A stretch of DNA of 64,000 nucleotides from Pascua guehoae (taxonomy: Eukaryota > Basidiomycota > Tremellomycetes > Trichosporonales > Trichosporonaceae). The stretch spans positions 1,046,809 through 1,110,808 of the forward strand of contig BCJX01000003.1 of assembly GCA_001600415.1 (NCBI GenBank), written 5' to 3'. Shown in pieces: positions 21,404 through 34,028 of the stretch. The notes beneath the pieces were generated by a model. The model saw only the letters and a program-made list of their open reading frames with translations. It was not told the origin of the DNA and did not search any database. The first letter of the stretch is position 1. Every line of letters begins with the position of its first letter. The position numbers and the translations under genes were made by a program.

Positions 21404-21864
21404 CCCACGTACCACTTGTGCGAACTATGCGTCCACGGGCCCGACGGGCGTTGCGGGAGTGCAAAACTCCGATGCGAGTGGTCGCACGGTGGGGCCTCTG
21501 GGGAGGCAGTGTTGTCGAGGTGTGCTGCATCCAGCCTTGCTGGTACTATATCTACACCGTCTATTAATACCACCACTGTGCGCCTGCCCGCTTGTCCCAG
21601 CCATTCTCCTGTTCTCCTCGTGCGGGCGGCCCGGCTGACGCCGGGCCGCGGGCCGCTGGCCGCTGTGCGCATCACCGCGCGGCCTGGCAAACGGGCAGCC
21701 CAAGCCCAAAGCCCGAGAGCACATCTTGCCACTTGCGGGTGCGAATCTTGTGCTTTGCCATGTGCTCGATCAAGTGCTTGCTCAATTTGGGCCTGTGGTG
21801 CAACGTGTTACGAACAGTGTCACATTTACAACCGAGAACAGAGAGAGAAAAAACCAAAAGGCGC

Positions 21865-24143
21865 CTACTTCTTCTCCTTGCTTGCCGCCTCTGCCTCGTC
21901 TTCGTCGACCATGTCGACAACGTCGTCTTCCTGCTTTGAGCTTGCCGACTTTTCAATGTTGGCCGATGCGAGCGAGACGCGGGGCGAGTGGCGCAGGTCC
22001 TCGGGGTTGGTGCGGCGCAGAGGGCGGTGCAGACGGCGGCGGGCGACCATGACGGGGACGCTCGACTTCTGGACGAGGTAGTGCGACGTCGATCCGAGGA
22101 GGATGCTGGCGGGGTTAGCGAAAAGGGCACTCGAAAAGAAGGGGCAGTCTTGTCCTCCACTACTCACCCCTTGAGCTGTCCGAGACCGCGCGAGCCGACA
22201 ATGACGAGCGTGGGCTCGAGGAAGTCAATCAGGTCGAGGAGCATGTAGCGCGCATTCTTGGCATGCAGTGCCTGGCATGTGACGGTAATGTTGAGACGGG
22301 TGCGGGTGAGCAGGCTTGTGACTTGGCGGACGAGCAGGAGCGCCGTCGTCTGACGCTCCTTTTGGACCTTGAGCTTTTGCCCCGCGTCCTTGCTGGACCA
22401 CTGCTTGGGGTCGACCTTGTCCTCGGCCTCCATGACGGAAATGACAAACACTTCGTCGCCGTCGCGCGCCACAGTGCCAATCGCCCACTCGACAGCGTAC
22501 CGGCTCTCCTCGGACAAGTCGCTCAGCACCACATAGCGCCGCATGCGCTTGCCGCTCACGTCGAGCGCCTTGTCCGGGTTGCCCTGTGTAAGCGTAATCG
22601 TACACCGGTCACGCGCATACGACGGGCGCGACGTGACGAGCTCTAAGCCCGACTTTTGCGACGTGCGGCGGCGGAGCGGTGTCTGGGACGCTGCCACGGG
22701 GAAGAGCGGCTCGGGGGGAACAATCACGTTGGGACCCTCGCCGAGCGCGTCCTGCTCGACCTCTTCGCCATAGACGTCAAACTCGTCACGGTCCGCAGGG
22801 CACTCCTTCTCCTCGTGCGCATGGTTGTCGTGCGTGGTTGGGTCCTTGCACTCTGGCGCATCGTAAATGGCATTGGCCTCGGTGTTCTTCTCCGTCTCTT
22901 CGTCGAAAAAGTGGTCGGGGTCCCAGTCCTCTGAATTGTCGTCCGAGTCCGAGACGTCATTGACGAGGTTTAGGTCAGTGTCGCTGTCGTGGTCGTCCTC
23001 GCCCGTGTCGGCCTCGTTACCGCTCTCGTCTGGCGACTCGTACGCCGATGCCTGCGGGCGGAAGCGGCCGCGAACACCGTCCTCGACGTCCGACTCGGCA
23101 GCCGACTCTGTCGCAGAGTCCTTGCGGAGTGCGCGGATCTCGGGGCTCTTGTCGCGTGCACGGCGTTCATCGCGCGACTTGCGAGCGCGGAAGAACGGGC
23201 TGGGCGAGCGGGAACGGAAATCAGAGTCGTTATCGCGGACCTTGTCCCGCTTGGTCTTGACCGCTCCGATCGGGCGCGACGGCTGGAGAAGTGCCTTGGT
23301 CGGTACTTGCTTGACTGGTGCGGGGGTCACGACGGACGGCGCCGTGGTCTCTGTGATGGACGGCGGCGGGTTGGGTGCAGCTGCAATGGCGTGCGTGCCG
23401 GCGGCACCGCTAACAGACGCCGCACGGAGACCCAGTGCAGCGAGGGCGCCAGGAGTGCTCTTGGTGGTGGTACTCGAGCCATGCTTGGAGGAAGACGAGT
23501 GCTTGGGGGCAGGAGAGTTCCTTCCCGACGACGATGCGCTCTTGGTCTTGACACCCGAGCGGCCGAGGGCAGCACGCATAATGTCTGATGCCTGTTGGTC
23601 ATAGAAACGTGGGTCGAGAGGAGGTGGCGTTGGGTGCAGCGTGGATGGGTGGGCAGATACGACACGTGTCTGTGTCAGTGATTGCGCAGAATTCTTGGAA
23701 GAGGGCGTTGACTCCTTTTCGTCGTCGCCATGGTGGCCATGGTTCTCATAAGTGTTAGCCCCAGACCCCACAAAGGGAAGAGGTGGCGCTCCGAGGGAAC
23801 TCTTGCGGCGCAGCGAGTTGAACGTCCAGCTGCTTTTGCGTGGAGCAAAAATTGGGCGCGTCGACGGTAATGACGAGTCGTCGTGGCCGCGCCCAGCTGC
23901 CTCCAAGGATAACGCATCCAGAGGCAAACCGTTGTCGATACCCGTGTTCGTGCTCACCTGCACGTGTGTGAGTATGTGAATGACGGGGAGAGAGAGAGAG
24001 AGAGAGAGAGAGAAATGCCCGCGGGCACTGGCGGCGTGGTCACTCACCTCATCCTCGTCTGCTTTTCCCGAGAAGACTTTTAGGCGGGCAAAGTAGTCAG
24101 ACACAGTGGATGGGAGCGAGAGTGTGCGTTCGAGCGGAGCCAT
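21865..24143 (-). CDS. Large disordered protein with a C-terminal universal stress protein (Usp) domain, 3 exons
   Basis: Exons on the minus strand: 24048-24143, 22168-23957, 21865-22105, giving 708 aa. Residues 33-480 are Ser/Pro/Asp-rich and probably disordered, with RSRSPSPFFRARK and acidic DHDSDTDL tracts. The C-terminal about 170 residues form a Usp domain: RRYVVLSDLSEESRYAVEWA, DEVFVISVMEAED, LNITVTCQALHAK, PTLVIVGSRGLG and, across the last junction, GILLGSTSHYLVQKSSVPV, with the G-x9-GS nucleotide-binding signature. Usp proteins with long N-terminal extensions are known in fungi; the role is probably stress or ATP sensing. The first intron is exactly 90 nt, lacks stops in frame and contains a CT repeat, so a longer isoform is possible. 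Confidence 0.88.
23990..24013 (+). repeat. (GA)n microsatellite in intron 1 of the Usp gene
   Basis: About twelve GA dinucleotides lie inside the intron (CT on the coding strand). Confidence 0.9.
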
Positions 24144-25530
24144 GAAACGGGTAGGATGTTGGCAGTGTTGGGCGTGAGGGAGAGAACAAGCGTCAGTTCT
24201 GGTGTGCGAGTGAAGAAAGAACAAGAATGTGAGGGGTTGCGCGACTCGATCAAAGGAATGGACGACGCGGTGGTGGCCGCGGTGGCGTCGACCGGCGTGA
24301 CCGGCTATGGGCGCCGGCGAGGGGAGGCAACGAAGCAAGCCACCAAGACAACCCCGTGTGTGACGAAAAGTCGACAGATACGGCAGGAGGCGGTCTTGGC
24401 ATGGGGGCGGGCAGCACCTGCGAGCTAGCTCGGGCTAACCACTGGCTGCTGGCAGTTGCTGGAAGCAGGATACACAAGAATACACAACAAGCGCAGTCTG
24501 CCACATGACGCGGCGTGTGCCACACCCAGAAGAGTGCGAGCATCCACTGAGGTGCCCCGCCACCACCAACCCATTTTGGGCACGTCTGCACGCGTCACCT
24601 CTTTCCTCGTGGTTGCACCTCAAGGCCACTCGGCATACACGGCGTACGTGCAACGCGCACGTCGCACACCTCGATCCAAACCATCCACCACTCTATGCGC
24701 ACTCCATGCGCAACCTCGCCACGACATGGGTACCCACCATAATCCGCTGCTTGCTGTACATTGTTGTTGGTTTTCTGCGTGTCAGTGTTTCAGCTCCTGT
24801 CTGGAGCACGGGCACACCCGCAGCCCGTTGCGGGCCGACGCAGCATGGCATGTCAAAGGTGGATGACTGCAGCTCGACGGATAGATCGGGGCTGCTGATT
24901 CACAAGGCAGGACTGGGTATGGGCGCAAGGATGGGGCAGACAAGCATACGGTACTGCCGACCTGCGCCCGTCGACTCGCGACCGTAGCTCGCTGCGCAGT
25001 CTCACACGACGGCACAACGGGCCGAGGACTGCGCACTGCGGACACTCGCCCGGGGATCCAGCGATCCGCAGTCACACACGCCGGAAGAGGACACGGGGAT
25101 CAGACGCGCTTGTCCGCCGCGCGCAAGCTCGTAGACTTGTGCCAGTGATCCAGCGAGCCCACGGCGGATGTGGCAGGTCTGAATCCGATCCGATCCCCGG
25201 GCGATCCGTGCCCTCCGTCTCCATGCCAACACGGGCGGTGCAAATTGTCCTCGGGCCATCCACTGCACCGATACGCCGATGCACCGCGGGCAGCGTCTCG
25301 CAGCCGGCCGCATGCGTGCATCATGCACCTGGTGCATGGCATCAAAACCCATGTCGAGGCGACACGCGACGCTCGCGACGAGGAGCGCGTTGAGACAAGG
25401 CGCCGGCATGCTGGGCGACGAGTGTACCCGAGACCGCCGCGTTTCGTGGGGCGCGCGCGAGCGTCGGGGGAATGAAAGGGAGTCTGGTCTGTCGCGGGCA
25501 CGTCGCGCGCCCGTGTCTGCATGTCTGCGT
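24144..25530. other. Intergenic region, no supported gene
   Basis: Several overlapping ORFs occur on both strands, but none has a start, splice sites and protein-like composition together. Confidence 0.4.
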
Positions 25531-25750
25531 TCATCCCGGCCCCATCTTTATCGCTGCCAGACCCCCGCCGATGACCACGCCCACACCCACGCCCACGCCT
25601 GCGCCTGCGGCCGTCCTGCCCCCGCCCGATGTGCGCCAGCTGATCCGATGTACGCACCGAGAGGGCAAAACGGGCGTTGCGCTCTGAAATGCCGAGATCC
25701 TTGAGTTTGTCAATGAGCTCGGGGGTGGGCTGGGCGTCCTTGGCGGCCAT
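25531..25750 (-). CDS. Predicted 56-aa tail-anchored microprotein, 2 exons
   Basis: Exon 1 (25654-25750) encodes a hydrophilic N-terminus (MAAKDAQPTPELIDKLKDLG, then ISERNARFAL), and exon 2 (25531-25604) a Gly/Val transmembrane-like tail (AGVGVGVGVVIGGGLAAIKM) ending at TGA. They join in phase if the donor is C-GTACAT and the acceptor GCCGCAG (49-nt intron). A stronger-looking donor four bases earlier (GTGCGT) gives another frame that loses the tail. The N-terminal helix resembles UBA-type or small mitochondrial outer-membrane proteins, but I recognise no family. The contrast between a polar helix and a perfect hydrophobic tail is the main argument for a gene. Confidence 0.4.
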
Positions 25751-26792
25751 CGCGGGGTGTACGCGTGTCGTGTGTATGTGTATGTGGTGTGTGTGTGTGG
25801 AGGATGGAGTGTGGAGGATGAAGGATGGGTGGATGAGGGAAGGTGGATGGAGAGAGGTGGTGGTAGAAGGTGTTGTTGGAATTCAGTCGGTGGTTGGTGG
25901 ATGCACATGCATTGCCTTGCATTGCCATGCCATGGGCCATGCACCACCTGGGGCCTGGGGGTTGCCACCAGAGCACAGTCAGAGTCTGACGTTTGCTCTG
26001 TGACTCTGACTCGTGCCATGTGGGCGGGCGATCAAAAGTCGCCTCCCGCCCCGCATGCGCCCCGCCCCCGTACGACGGGTCCCGGAGGATCCGTAGTTTC
26101 CGCAGGCAGGCCAGCGAACGACCGAACGACCGAGCGAGGCGCGCGGAGGCGAGTCATTATTGTGACAAACGGCTTGTGCTTGTTTCCGTGCCCCGCCTCA
26201 ACTTCAGGCTGGGCTCGGGCTGGCCAGGCTCATGTCCAAGTGTCTGTCTGCCTGCCTGCCTCGCATGCCTGTGTCTGCCTGCCTGCCTGCCTCGCATGCC
26301 TTGCCTCGCCTCTTGCCTGGATGCCTCTGATATTTTCCCCTTTGGGCCATTTTGGGGTCATTTTTCCTGCATTGCTGGAATCGCGACTTTCTCGGCAATC
26401 GTTCCAAATGAACTCTGCATGCTGCACGCACCGTGCGTCACTACACGTGGCCACTCCCTCCAACCTAAAGTAGGTGTTGCTCTCCGACTGCAGACCAGCT
26501 TTTTGCTCTCTGCATGCCCCTCGGCACCTTGCCCCGTTCATGGCGTCTGTCCTCGGACGGGGCCTCTCCACTGGTGCGCCGCCTGAATACAAATCGGGGT
26601 AAATAAATACACACCAAAGGCCCGAGGGGCGCTCACGTCCGAAACAAGGGGGCGAGGCCGACGCCCTCCGAAATCATGGACAGTACGCGTGTGTGAATGT
26701 ATGCATTTCGTGTCTGTCCGTGTATGTAGTGTTATCTGCCGTCTAATGTCTGATATACAGGTGGTCGTAGGTCATCCTTACATGCCATGTGA
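25751..26792. other. Intergenic region with TGCC/TGGA-type simple repeats
   Basis: It includes GGATGGAGTG-type repeats (25798-25870) and duplicated CCTGCCTGCCTCGCATGCCT units (26245-26300). No supported gene. Confidence 0.5.
26240..26315 (+). repeat. (TGCC)n repeat with a duplicated CGCATGCCT unit
   Basis: Tetranucleotide TGCC runs alternate with two copies of CTCGCATGCCT. Confidence 0.8.
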
Positions 26793-29700
26793 TTAAGAAT
26801 CCTTTTCCGGCGACGAGGCAGTCGTGTTTGTAGTCCCCGTCGTCGGCCCCGTCGACGCGCCAGTAGCGCCGCCCTTGGCCGCCGTCGTCTCCGCTTGCAG
26901 CTTGTCCCACTCGGCGCAAAGCAGTGCTCCCACGTCTGTATCGTCAGCAAAGAGGGAAACAAAAAATCGTTACTCCGACGATAAAATGTCTCAAACACCC
27001 CGGTCACGCTCCCCCTTGGGTTACCCCCCAACAAACAGAATCAAAGAAACATTCTGTCTCACACTGGCGGCCCCGACGCTCGCTCCATCACACTCACTCG
27101 GCTCCACTTCTGTACCGTCACGCGACACCTTGACTTCGCGGTCGCCGTTCCAGGGGTTGCGCAGGTGGCGCGTGCGCGAAAAGTTGAGCGGCGCGACCTG
27201 TATCCACTGCACGCGGAACGCGGGGGCCATGCCGTCCAAGTCGGGGTTTTGTTCGATATGCGTTTCCGCGGGCTCGGTCGTCTGCTGGCGGATAGGCCCA
27301 CTGACGGGAATCTGGAGCGAAGACGAGTGTTCCAGGGCCGCAATGCGGATCGACGAGAAGCGGCGCGAGTCGCCCCGCAAGAAATTGGGGTCGAGGGTCG
27401 CGGCACTCGCACGGCGGAGCGACTCCTCCATCATGTCCGGCGACTCGGAGCGGAAGAATGCCTCTTCCTCCTCGTTGGTGATATCCAGTCTGCTAAAGCC
27501 GAGTTCGTCCTCCATCACGGGAGAACGCGTAGGGCCAATGGCGCCAGAGGGCGACAAGAATAAGCGGTATGGGTCCGTCACGGAGCGTTCCGGTTGCCCG
27601 CTTTCGCCATCTTCTTCTTCACGAATGGCACGGATCGGTGCGGGTGTGGACAGTTGGTGTGAGCGGCGCTTGGCAGGCTCGTCGGCCTTGCCAGGGCTCG
27701 TCGACAGGCTCTGGGACGAGCCTGCTACAGCTGCTGCTGGCTTTTTGCTGGGACTTGTCGTAAATGCGAACGAGCCAAACGAGGCACGAAGCGCGTTGGT
27801 CATCTGCCTCTCGGGCACCTTTGATGGGATGCTCGGGGCGGTCATTTTGGCATAACCAAAGAATTCACCCGACCTGTTGGCACCGAAGATGAGAATTACC
27901 TCTTGCGACGTGCGGAACGCCTGGTCTAGCCAGTGTTAGTAGCGTGTTCATCGTGAGAGTGGGGTCGTGAGCTTGTGACGACTCACCGAGGATGGGCTGG
28001 TTGTGCCTCTGCGTCTTCCACAGTCCAGTCTTGACGCTCTCCTCGAGGTCGCTCTGGAACGTTAGGGGATGATCAAGAAGAATCACTGCAGTGCACGTAC
28101 CGCCTGCAGACTCTTGAGGATGAAGAAGCGCTTGGGAAAGTGGTGTGCCAGAAAGCTCGAGTTTGTGCTCGCAAAGCTTGCCGAGCTCCGGTGAGCAGAA
28201 GACCCATTGCTATTGTTATTGTCGCCGTCGGGAATGTCGAGCATGGAATTCTTGGGCGAGACCGAGACGAGGCGCTGCTTTTCGCCCTTTTGCTGCTCGA
28301 CCCACTGGCGATGCATGCCCACACCGCGCTGCGCACCGACACCTGCACGGAGGTCGTCGTCCTTGTGGCGCACACGGCACACCATGCGTGGGCAGCGCGG
28401 GTCCCACGGGCGGAGGGACACGCCGTTGAAAAACGGAACTGCCCGGTCGAGATCCGCCTGGGAAGAAAAGTTGACAAAGGCGCACGAAGACCGTGAGATT
28501 AAAAAGATGGACGAGGGTCCGCGCCAAGGCTCGGACGCTGCGGCGGCAGCGGCAGCAGCAGTGGCTGTCGGTGTGGGTGTGGGAATCGTCGTGTTGAAGA
28601 AGCGCCAGAGCTCTTCATGAGACACGTTGCTGGGGCTGCGATGTCAGTCAGCGCGGATCCGGATCGAGGTCAGACGACGAGGACTCACACGTTGCCGACC
28701 CACATGACCCACTCGCTGCGGCGCGCAGGGGGCTGGGGGTGGTATTCCTTGCGCTCACGTTCAGCGGCGCGCTCCTGGGCTGTGGTCTGACCTGGCTTGG
28801 ACGACTTTGCACCTTCCTCGCCGCCGCCGGGTACACTGACAGACATGCGCTTGGTTGGCTGATTAGGGTGGAGGCTAGACCAGTTTCCCCCCGCGGCGCT
28901 TGCTTGCGCTGGCGTGACGTGCGGCGCGATATAGCTAGCCACAGATGGTGGTCCGGCCGCTGTGGATGGGCCGCCGCGGCCTTGACCTGGCGGCAGAGTC
29001 CATGGCTCGGCGACGGGCGAGAGGTTGTCCATGCGGTCAATCTGCGGGACCTGGGGAGTGGATCCGTGAAAGGGGCTAAAGAACTGGAATGGCGATGAGA
29101 TGAGCGGGGAAGCCGACCATCCAGACGGGGGCGCGTGTCCGAGGTAGACACCACGTCCATGTCCCATGTCGTCGGGCATGGCACCCTGTCCAGCATGTTG
29201 TGCGCCCGGCGGCGGGATGACGCCATACGAGCCATAGTATGGCTGAGTGATGGACGAGCGATTCCACGGCGCCTGAGGAACCGGTGGCGTGGTGGCTGAC
29301 GGATGAAACGGACTGCCGACAGGCTGCGAAGAGTAGCCATCAACGGTCGAGCCTCGTTGAGGGGGGTAGACGGGATGGGGACCATGTGATGGCGCGACGC
29401 CGTACTCTGCCCCCATAGGCGCGGGGTCGTAGTAGAGCTGCGCCGGGTAGACGGCGCCCGGGTGGCCCGCCATTGTGGGGTATCCACCTTGCTCGGCGTA
29501 CCGCATCTGCTCGGGCAGCCCGGCCGATGGTGGCGGCATGCCGTGGCTGGGATGGTAGTTGTCCGGGGTGTGGGTATAGATGTGCGGCGGCGGGGGCGCA
29601 TGATGAGCCTGCTGGCGGTGAGGCTGCGGGGGAGGGGGAGGATGTCCAGCCTGTTGCGGGGGGGGAGGAGCATGAATGGCGACGTGAGGATGGGATGGGG

Positions 29701-30366
29701 GAGGCTGTGTCATTCGCTCGCGCTCATCCTGTTGAGCCATCGTCGCGCGAATCGTGGGAATGGGTGGCCTGATCGTGTTGTGCAGTGTTGATGAAGAAGA
29801 AGGTGAAGAGGAAGATGTTGGAGGCAACACGAGCGCGGGGGCTTGCAGCCGTGGTGGGTCTGTGGAAGGTTTAGCAGACTGGCACAAAGTCTGTCATTTT
29901 GGCCAGAAAACCCTTGAAACCTACCTTCCTGAGTCTTGAAAGCTTGACGAGCAGCTGCGCCTGCACCACTAGCTGCCTGTCGCACTTGCGCACCGCCATG
30001 TGTGTCAGACGACGAGCCAAAGCGGGTGCCACCCGACGCGCCGCCGCCGCGAGACCACGACGACTCGGTGGGTGATACCCCAGGTGCACCAGCTTGAGTC
30101 ATGTCACTCTGCGGCGCATTCTCCTCGGTGGTGTCACCACCTGATCCTGATCCTGAGACGTCGGGCTCGGGATCTGCGCGTCCCGCCCCTGCCCCGTGGA
30201 CAAGGACCTCGCTGTCAGACGCGCGCCGGGGCTGCGCCGCCGCCGCGGTCGAGGACGCGTTGGGGTCATGTTCGGCAATGGCTGGGAGCGTGTTTTGCTT
30301 GGGTGCATTGCGCGCAGCAGTCGTGCCGGGGCCGGATCCCGTACCCGACGGCGGCGTTGCGGTCAT
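26793..30366 (-). CDS. YTH-domain m6A reader with an upstream RRM, 6 exons
   Basis: Exons on the minus strand: 29925-30366, 28689-29859, 28101-28635, 27987-28053, 27098-27925, 26793-26935, giving 1061 aa in phase. Residues 1-530 are Pro/Ser/Gly-rich. An RRM follows (WVMWVGNVPSNVSHEELWRF, then SCAFVNFSSQADLDRAV). The YTH domain starts at RFFILKSLQ, continues with GLWKTQRHNQPILDQAF and EVILIFGANRSGEFFGYAKM, is interrupted by about 210 Ser-rich residues, and resumes at VQWIQVAPLNFSRTRHLRNP and WNGDREVKVSRDGTEVEP. WKTQ and RNPWNG contain aromatic-cage positions of m6A readers (family knowledge). Its role is likely control of methylated or meiotic mRNAs, as for Mmi1 and Pho92. The split of the YTH fold by a disordered loop is notable. 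Confidence 0.92.
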
Positions 30367-33300
30367 GGTCCGCAGCGAGTACGCAGGTGAGACTTTGCGA
30401 GAGCGAGCGGGCGGGCAGGGGGGTCAAGGTTCTATACGCTTGGGTGCAAATTGCCGATGGTGGTGCGTTGGGTGGTGAAAGACAAAGTTGGGTTTGCGGC
30501 AGTTGTCAGGTCGCGCAGGTCGGGAGGCGGGGCGGGGGGGGCGTGGGTGTGAAAAGACAACAGACTGGTGCGCTGGTGCACTACTGGCCTACTGGGGCCT
30601 GGCTTGGTGCTAGTTGGGTGGTAACTTTGAAAGGGGGTGCGTGGTTACGCCGGGTGGTGGCGGCAAAAGTGGAGGGCAAGACAGGTTCTTCCAGGATAAC
30701 AAATGATGCAACAAGGGGACAGATGATGATGATGATGATGATGGTGGTGGTGGATGGAGGGCGGCGGGGGCGGGGCAGCGCAGGCAAAGAAAGGATGGAT
30801 ACTGTAGATTGGATGACGCGGGGGTGTGAAGCGCAACACAAGAGCCGAAGAGCGTCCGTGGATCCGGGGGAGGGGAAGACGCAGGGAGAGAGAGAGAGAG
30901 GGACGGGGGGGAGGGAGAGAGGGAGGACCGGGGGACGTGGGCGTGGGTGCAGTCGAATGTGGGAGGACGAGGACGAGGACGAAGACGAGGGCAACGAGGG
31001 GCCGGAGGCGTCGAAAGGGGTCCGGTCCGGGCGTGAGGTGAGGGGGGCGCTCTCTCGTGCGGGGAACGGGGGGTGGAGGGGCCAGAGGGAGGAGAGAGGA
31101 CAGATGGGCGGCGGCGGCTGTCGCAGGTAGGGTAAAAACAAATCAAGGCGTCCAATCTGGTTTGGAGACTGGAGAGAGATTTGTTATCTCTAAACAGCCT
31201 CTTGTCCTCTGTGGGATCTCGTTGTGCTCTGGTTGTCTTGTCTGTTGCTACAAACAACAGGGATGCAAAGCAAAACACGCACAGATCGACTTTTCCAAGG
31301 GCTCTGTGCGGGTGGGGTTGTGCGATCGCTTCATGGTCCGTGCATCCACACATTATTTGGTAACCCAACACACCCTGTGCATACCTGCATACCATCAACC
31401 ATTCCGCAGTCCCAACTTGTACCGAGGCGGCAACTAGCAGAGCAAAAAAGCAGCACGACAGCATCATTCGTGATGCCTCTTTGGAGCATGGTATGAATTC
31501 ATCATCTCCCATAGAGACGCCTCGTCTCGGATCGGGTTCTTTGTCTCAACGCCGCTTTACCCGCCCAACGATAGAGCTTGCTTTTACTACAGTATACGTA
31601 CGCCTCTTAGGCAGTTGGTAAGTGTTCGCATCCCTGCGCCCCGCCTGACCTAGTCCGAGACAACTCTACTCTGGATCCCTCGACCACTTGCCTTTTTTTT
31701 TTTCACACTACCGACGGCCCAACGGCGGAAAGAGCATCGGGCATGGGCGCTTATGCACCGCGTGTGTTAATTACCCTGGCACTTGATGCATATGGTCCGT
31801 CTGGCGAGATCACACAGGTACCACAACAAACAAACGTCAGAAAGATCCTGGCATTGTCCTGGGCGTCGAGCATGCTTAGTGCGCAGACTCATCCAGGTGG
31901 TGCGCTTGCTCACCAACGTGGCGCCGGACTTAATGCCGTAGGCGGAGAAAAAAAAAATCAGCGAGATCGGTCTCCAGGTCTGTGGGTCAGACGAGAAGGG
32001 CAATGCAATCGGTCTGCTTGGCAACCCGCAATCCTCGCAATCCTCACAATCCTCACAGACGCCGGCACGAGACCTGCAAAACACACAAACAGCCTCTGTG
32101 GGCCATGAGGTGCGCCGCCAAGGTATCCATGTTACTTGTCGGCACCCGGATCATGAATGCCGTAACCATTTCGGTCAAAGTGTCCCTCATGGTACACCTC
32201 CTTGGACGTACGTACGAATCTCCTACGACCAGGTGCGAGCCAGGGACGCCAGGACGGACACGGAAACTTTTCATAAAAGAGCAACGCAGAAAGCACCAAA
32301 ACCGGGCCATAACCCTCTTGCGTCGGGATCCGGAATCACATGTAAGGAACCCTGTATGACGCAAAGGTGCTGAATCTGCCACTTGGGCCCCCATGCCTCA
32401 TGACGATGACGAACGAGCGAGCTCACGAGCCGCAGTTGGGGAATTGGGGAACGGTGGGACTGACATTTTTCGTTGGTAGCGTTCTGACTGAAGGTCGGTG
32501 CCCACAACTTGTACCCCATGGGTTATGGGCTCTGGCTGAAACAAGTAGAGGATTGCGAGGCGGGTTTGCGTGGGATTCAACAACGTACTGTAGGCGTGGG
32601 CGTAAAATTGATCCATCCCCACAAACCCAAAGTATATGTACCCACATGGTGGACGCCGGATATCTCCACTTGCGCTCTCGAATCCTCCTCGGTGACATCC
32701 CCTCGCTCTCATCGATCGATCCCCGGCAACGTAAATGTTATCAGTTCCCGACTCCACTTCGGCCTCAACGAAATCGGGATCGGGCGTCAGTGGCTTGGGC
32801 TCCTGGATGTGGAATGGCGAGGTCTGAAATTGAAAGCATTAAAATGCACATGTCAGCGATGATCATCCATTCTCGTAAAATGTCTCACTCCTCTTCTCCT
32901 CCGCGCAAGCTGTACAGTAGGTTAGGGTTACCCATGGCGTCAGCACGCTACGGGGCACGTGTCGAGACCAACAGCCCTCCAGCCATCGAGATGAGTCACG
33001 ATAAGTCAAAACGTCTTGGCGGTTTGGGGGCAGGCCGCGAGGCGGTTTCGAAGTGGAACAAAAGTTGAGGCTAAACACATTCCCACTAGCATGCTGGTAG
33101 TCTTCTTTGGCTTGGTTGGCGTGGCTGCACAACTGTATCGGCACACCGAGGACGGCAGAATATCCATGACCCCCACTTCCTTGAGAGACGTACATCATGG
33201 TTTCTCCGTGTCCTGCTGTGTGCCCGCTTCACATACACGCACCGCTCACACGTTGCCATCCGAAGACACCCATGCCAAGGTCATTCTGGAAAGCCTCGTA

Positions 33301-34028
33301 CAATCACTCGATGCATGCGTTGTACGACCAACCCCACCTGTCAGTATTTCTTTGACCAGAGGTCGATAAACGCATGGAAGAGTCATAGGCACGCCAGGTA
33401 CCCCAAGTGTTGTCATTGTGCCTCGTGCCCAACGATTCCAAACTTCGATAACGACCCAAGGTTCTAGTCCAAGCCCACGCGAGCCCACGCGTCGTAAAAC
33501 CTACCGCGCTAGCACTCAGGTCCCCATGCTAGCGGCCTCGTAGTTTGCCGGAATCGCGGATGTATGTGGGGGTGTTGCCGTGTGGCCATCGCTAGGCATC
33601 CGCACAGGCGGTGTATCGCTCTTTTGAGATCTGGCGTCCACTGCCCATCGAGGTAATTTTCTTCTCCTAGGCTAGTGGATATGTGGTACATCGCTGCAAC
33701 GACAGCCGTCTTTGGCGCTAGCTGTCTTGTACCATTTCCTGGGGGATTACCGTAGAGGCATCTCCACAGGCTTTCCCAGCCAAGATCGAACCATTCGCGC
33801 CGCCTAAGGTCAGCATCAGGACTTGAAGCTTCCCAACCCCTGCTGCACCTACCACTCTAGTAATCTACGATCTGTCAAGGGTACCTGGGGTCCTGCTTGT
33901 ACTGCGGAGAGTCGCTCAGGTGGCAAAACGACGTCTGCATGCGGTCGGGCGGCACAAGCCCATGGTTGGGAGTACTGTGCGAGCTGTGAATTGGCAGTCA
34001 GAACCTGGCACTGGAGCTCCACGAACAC
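30367..34028. other. 3.7-kb region without a convincing gene
   Basis: 30370-31140 is GA/GT-rich upstream DNA of the YTH gene. 31500-33900 is less GC-rich and has many broken frames. The minus strand has fragments that look protein-like, for example WFDLGWESLWRCLY joined across a plausible intron to MYHISTSLGEENYLDGQWTP (33610-33805), and WRPISL near 31960. They cannot be assembled into one gene and may be relics of decayed elements. Confidence 0.4.

Larger units (their letters stand above)
20708..21864. other. Convergent intergenic region rich in minisatellites
   Basis: It holds AAAGTCC-type heptamers (20854-20942), a 4 x 21-bp TATATA repeat (21116-21199) and a duplicated 29-bp sequence (21334-21403). 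No supported g ene lies here. Confidence 0.6.

Noticed and set aside
26824..27855. 343-aa plus ORF
   Set aside because: Antisense of YTH exons; composition follows the real minus-strand gene.
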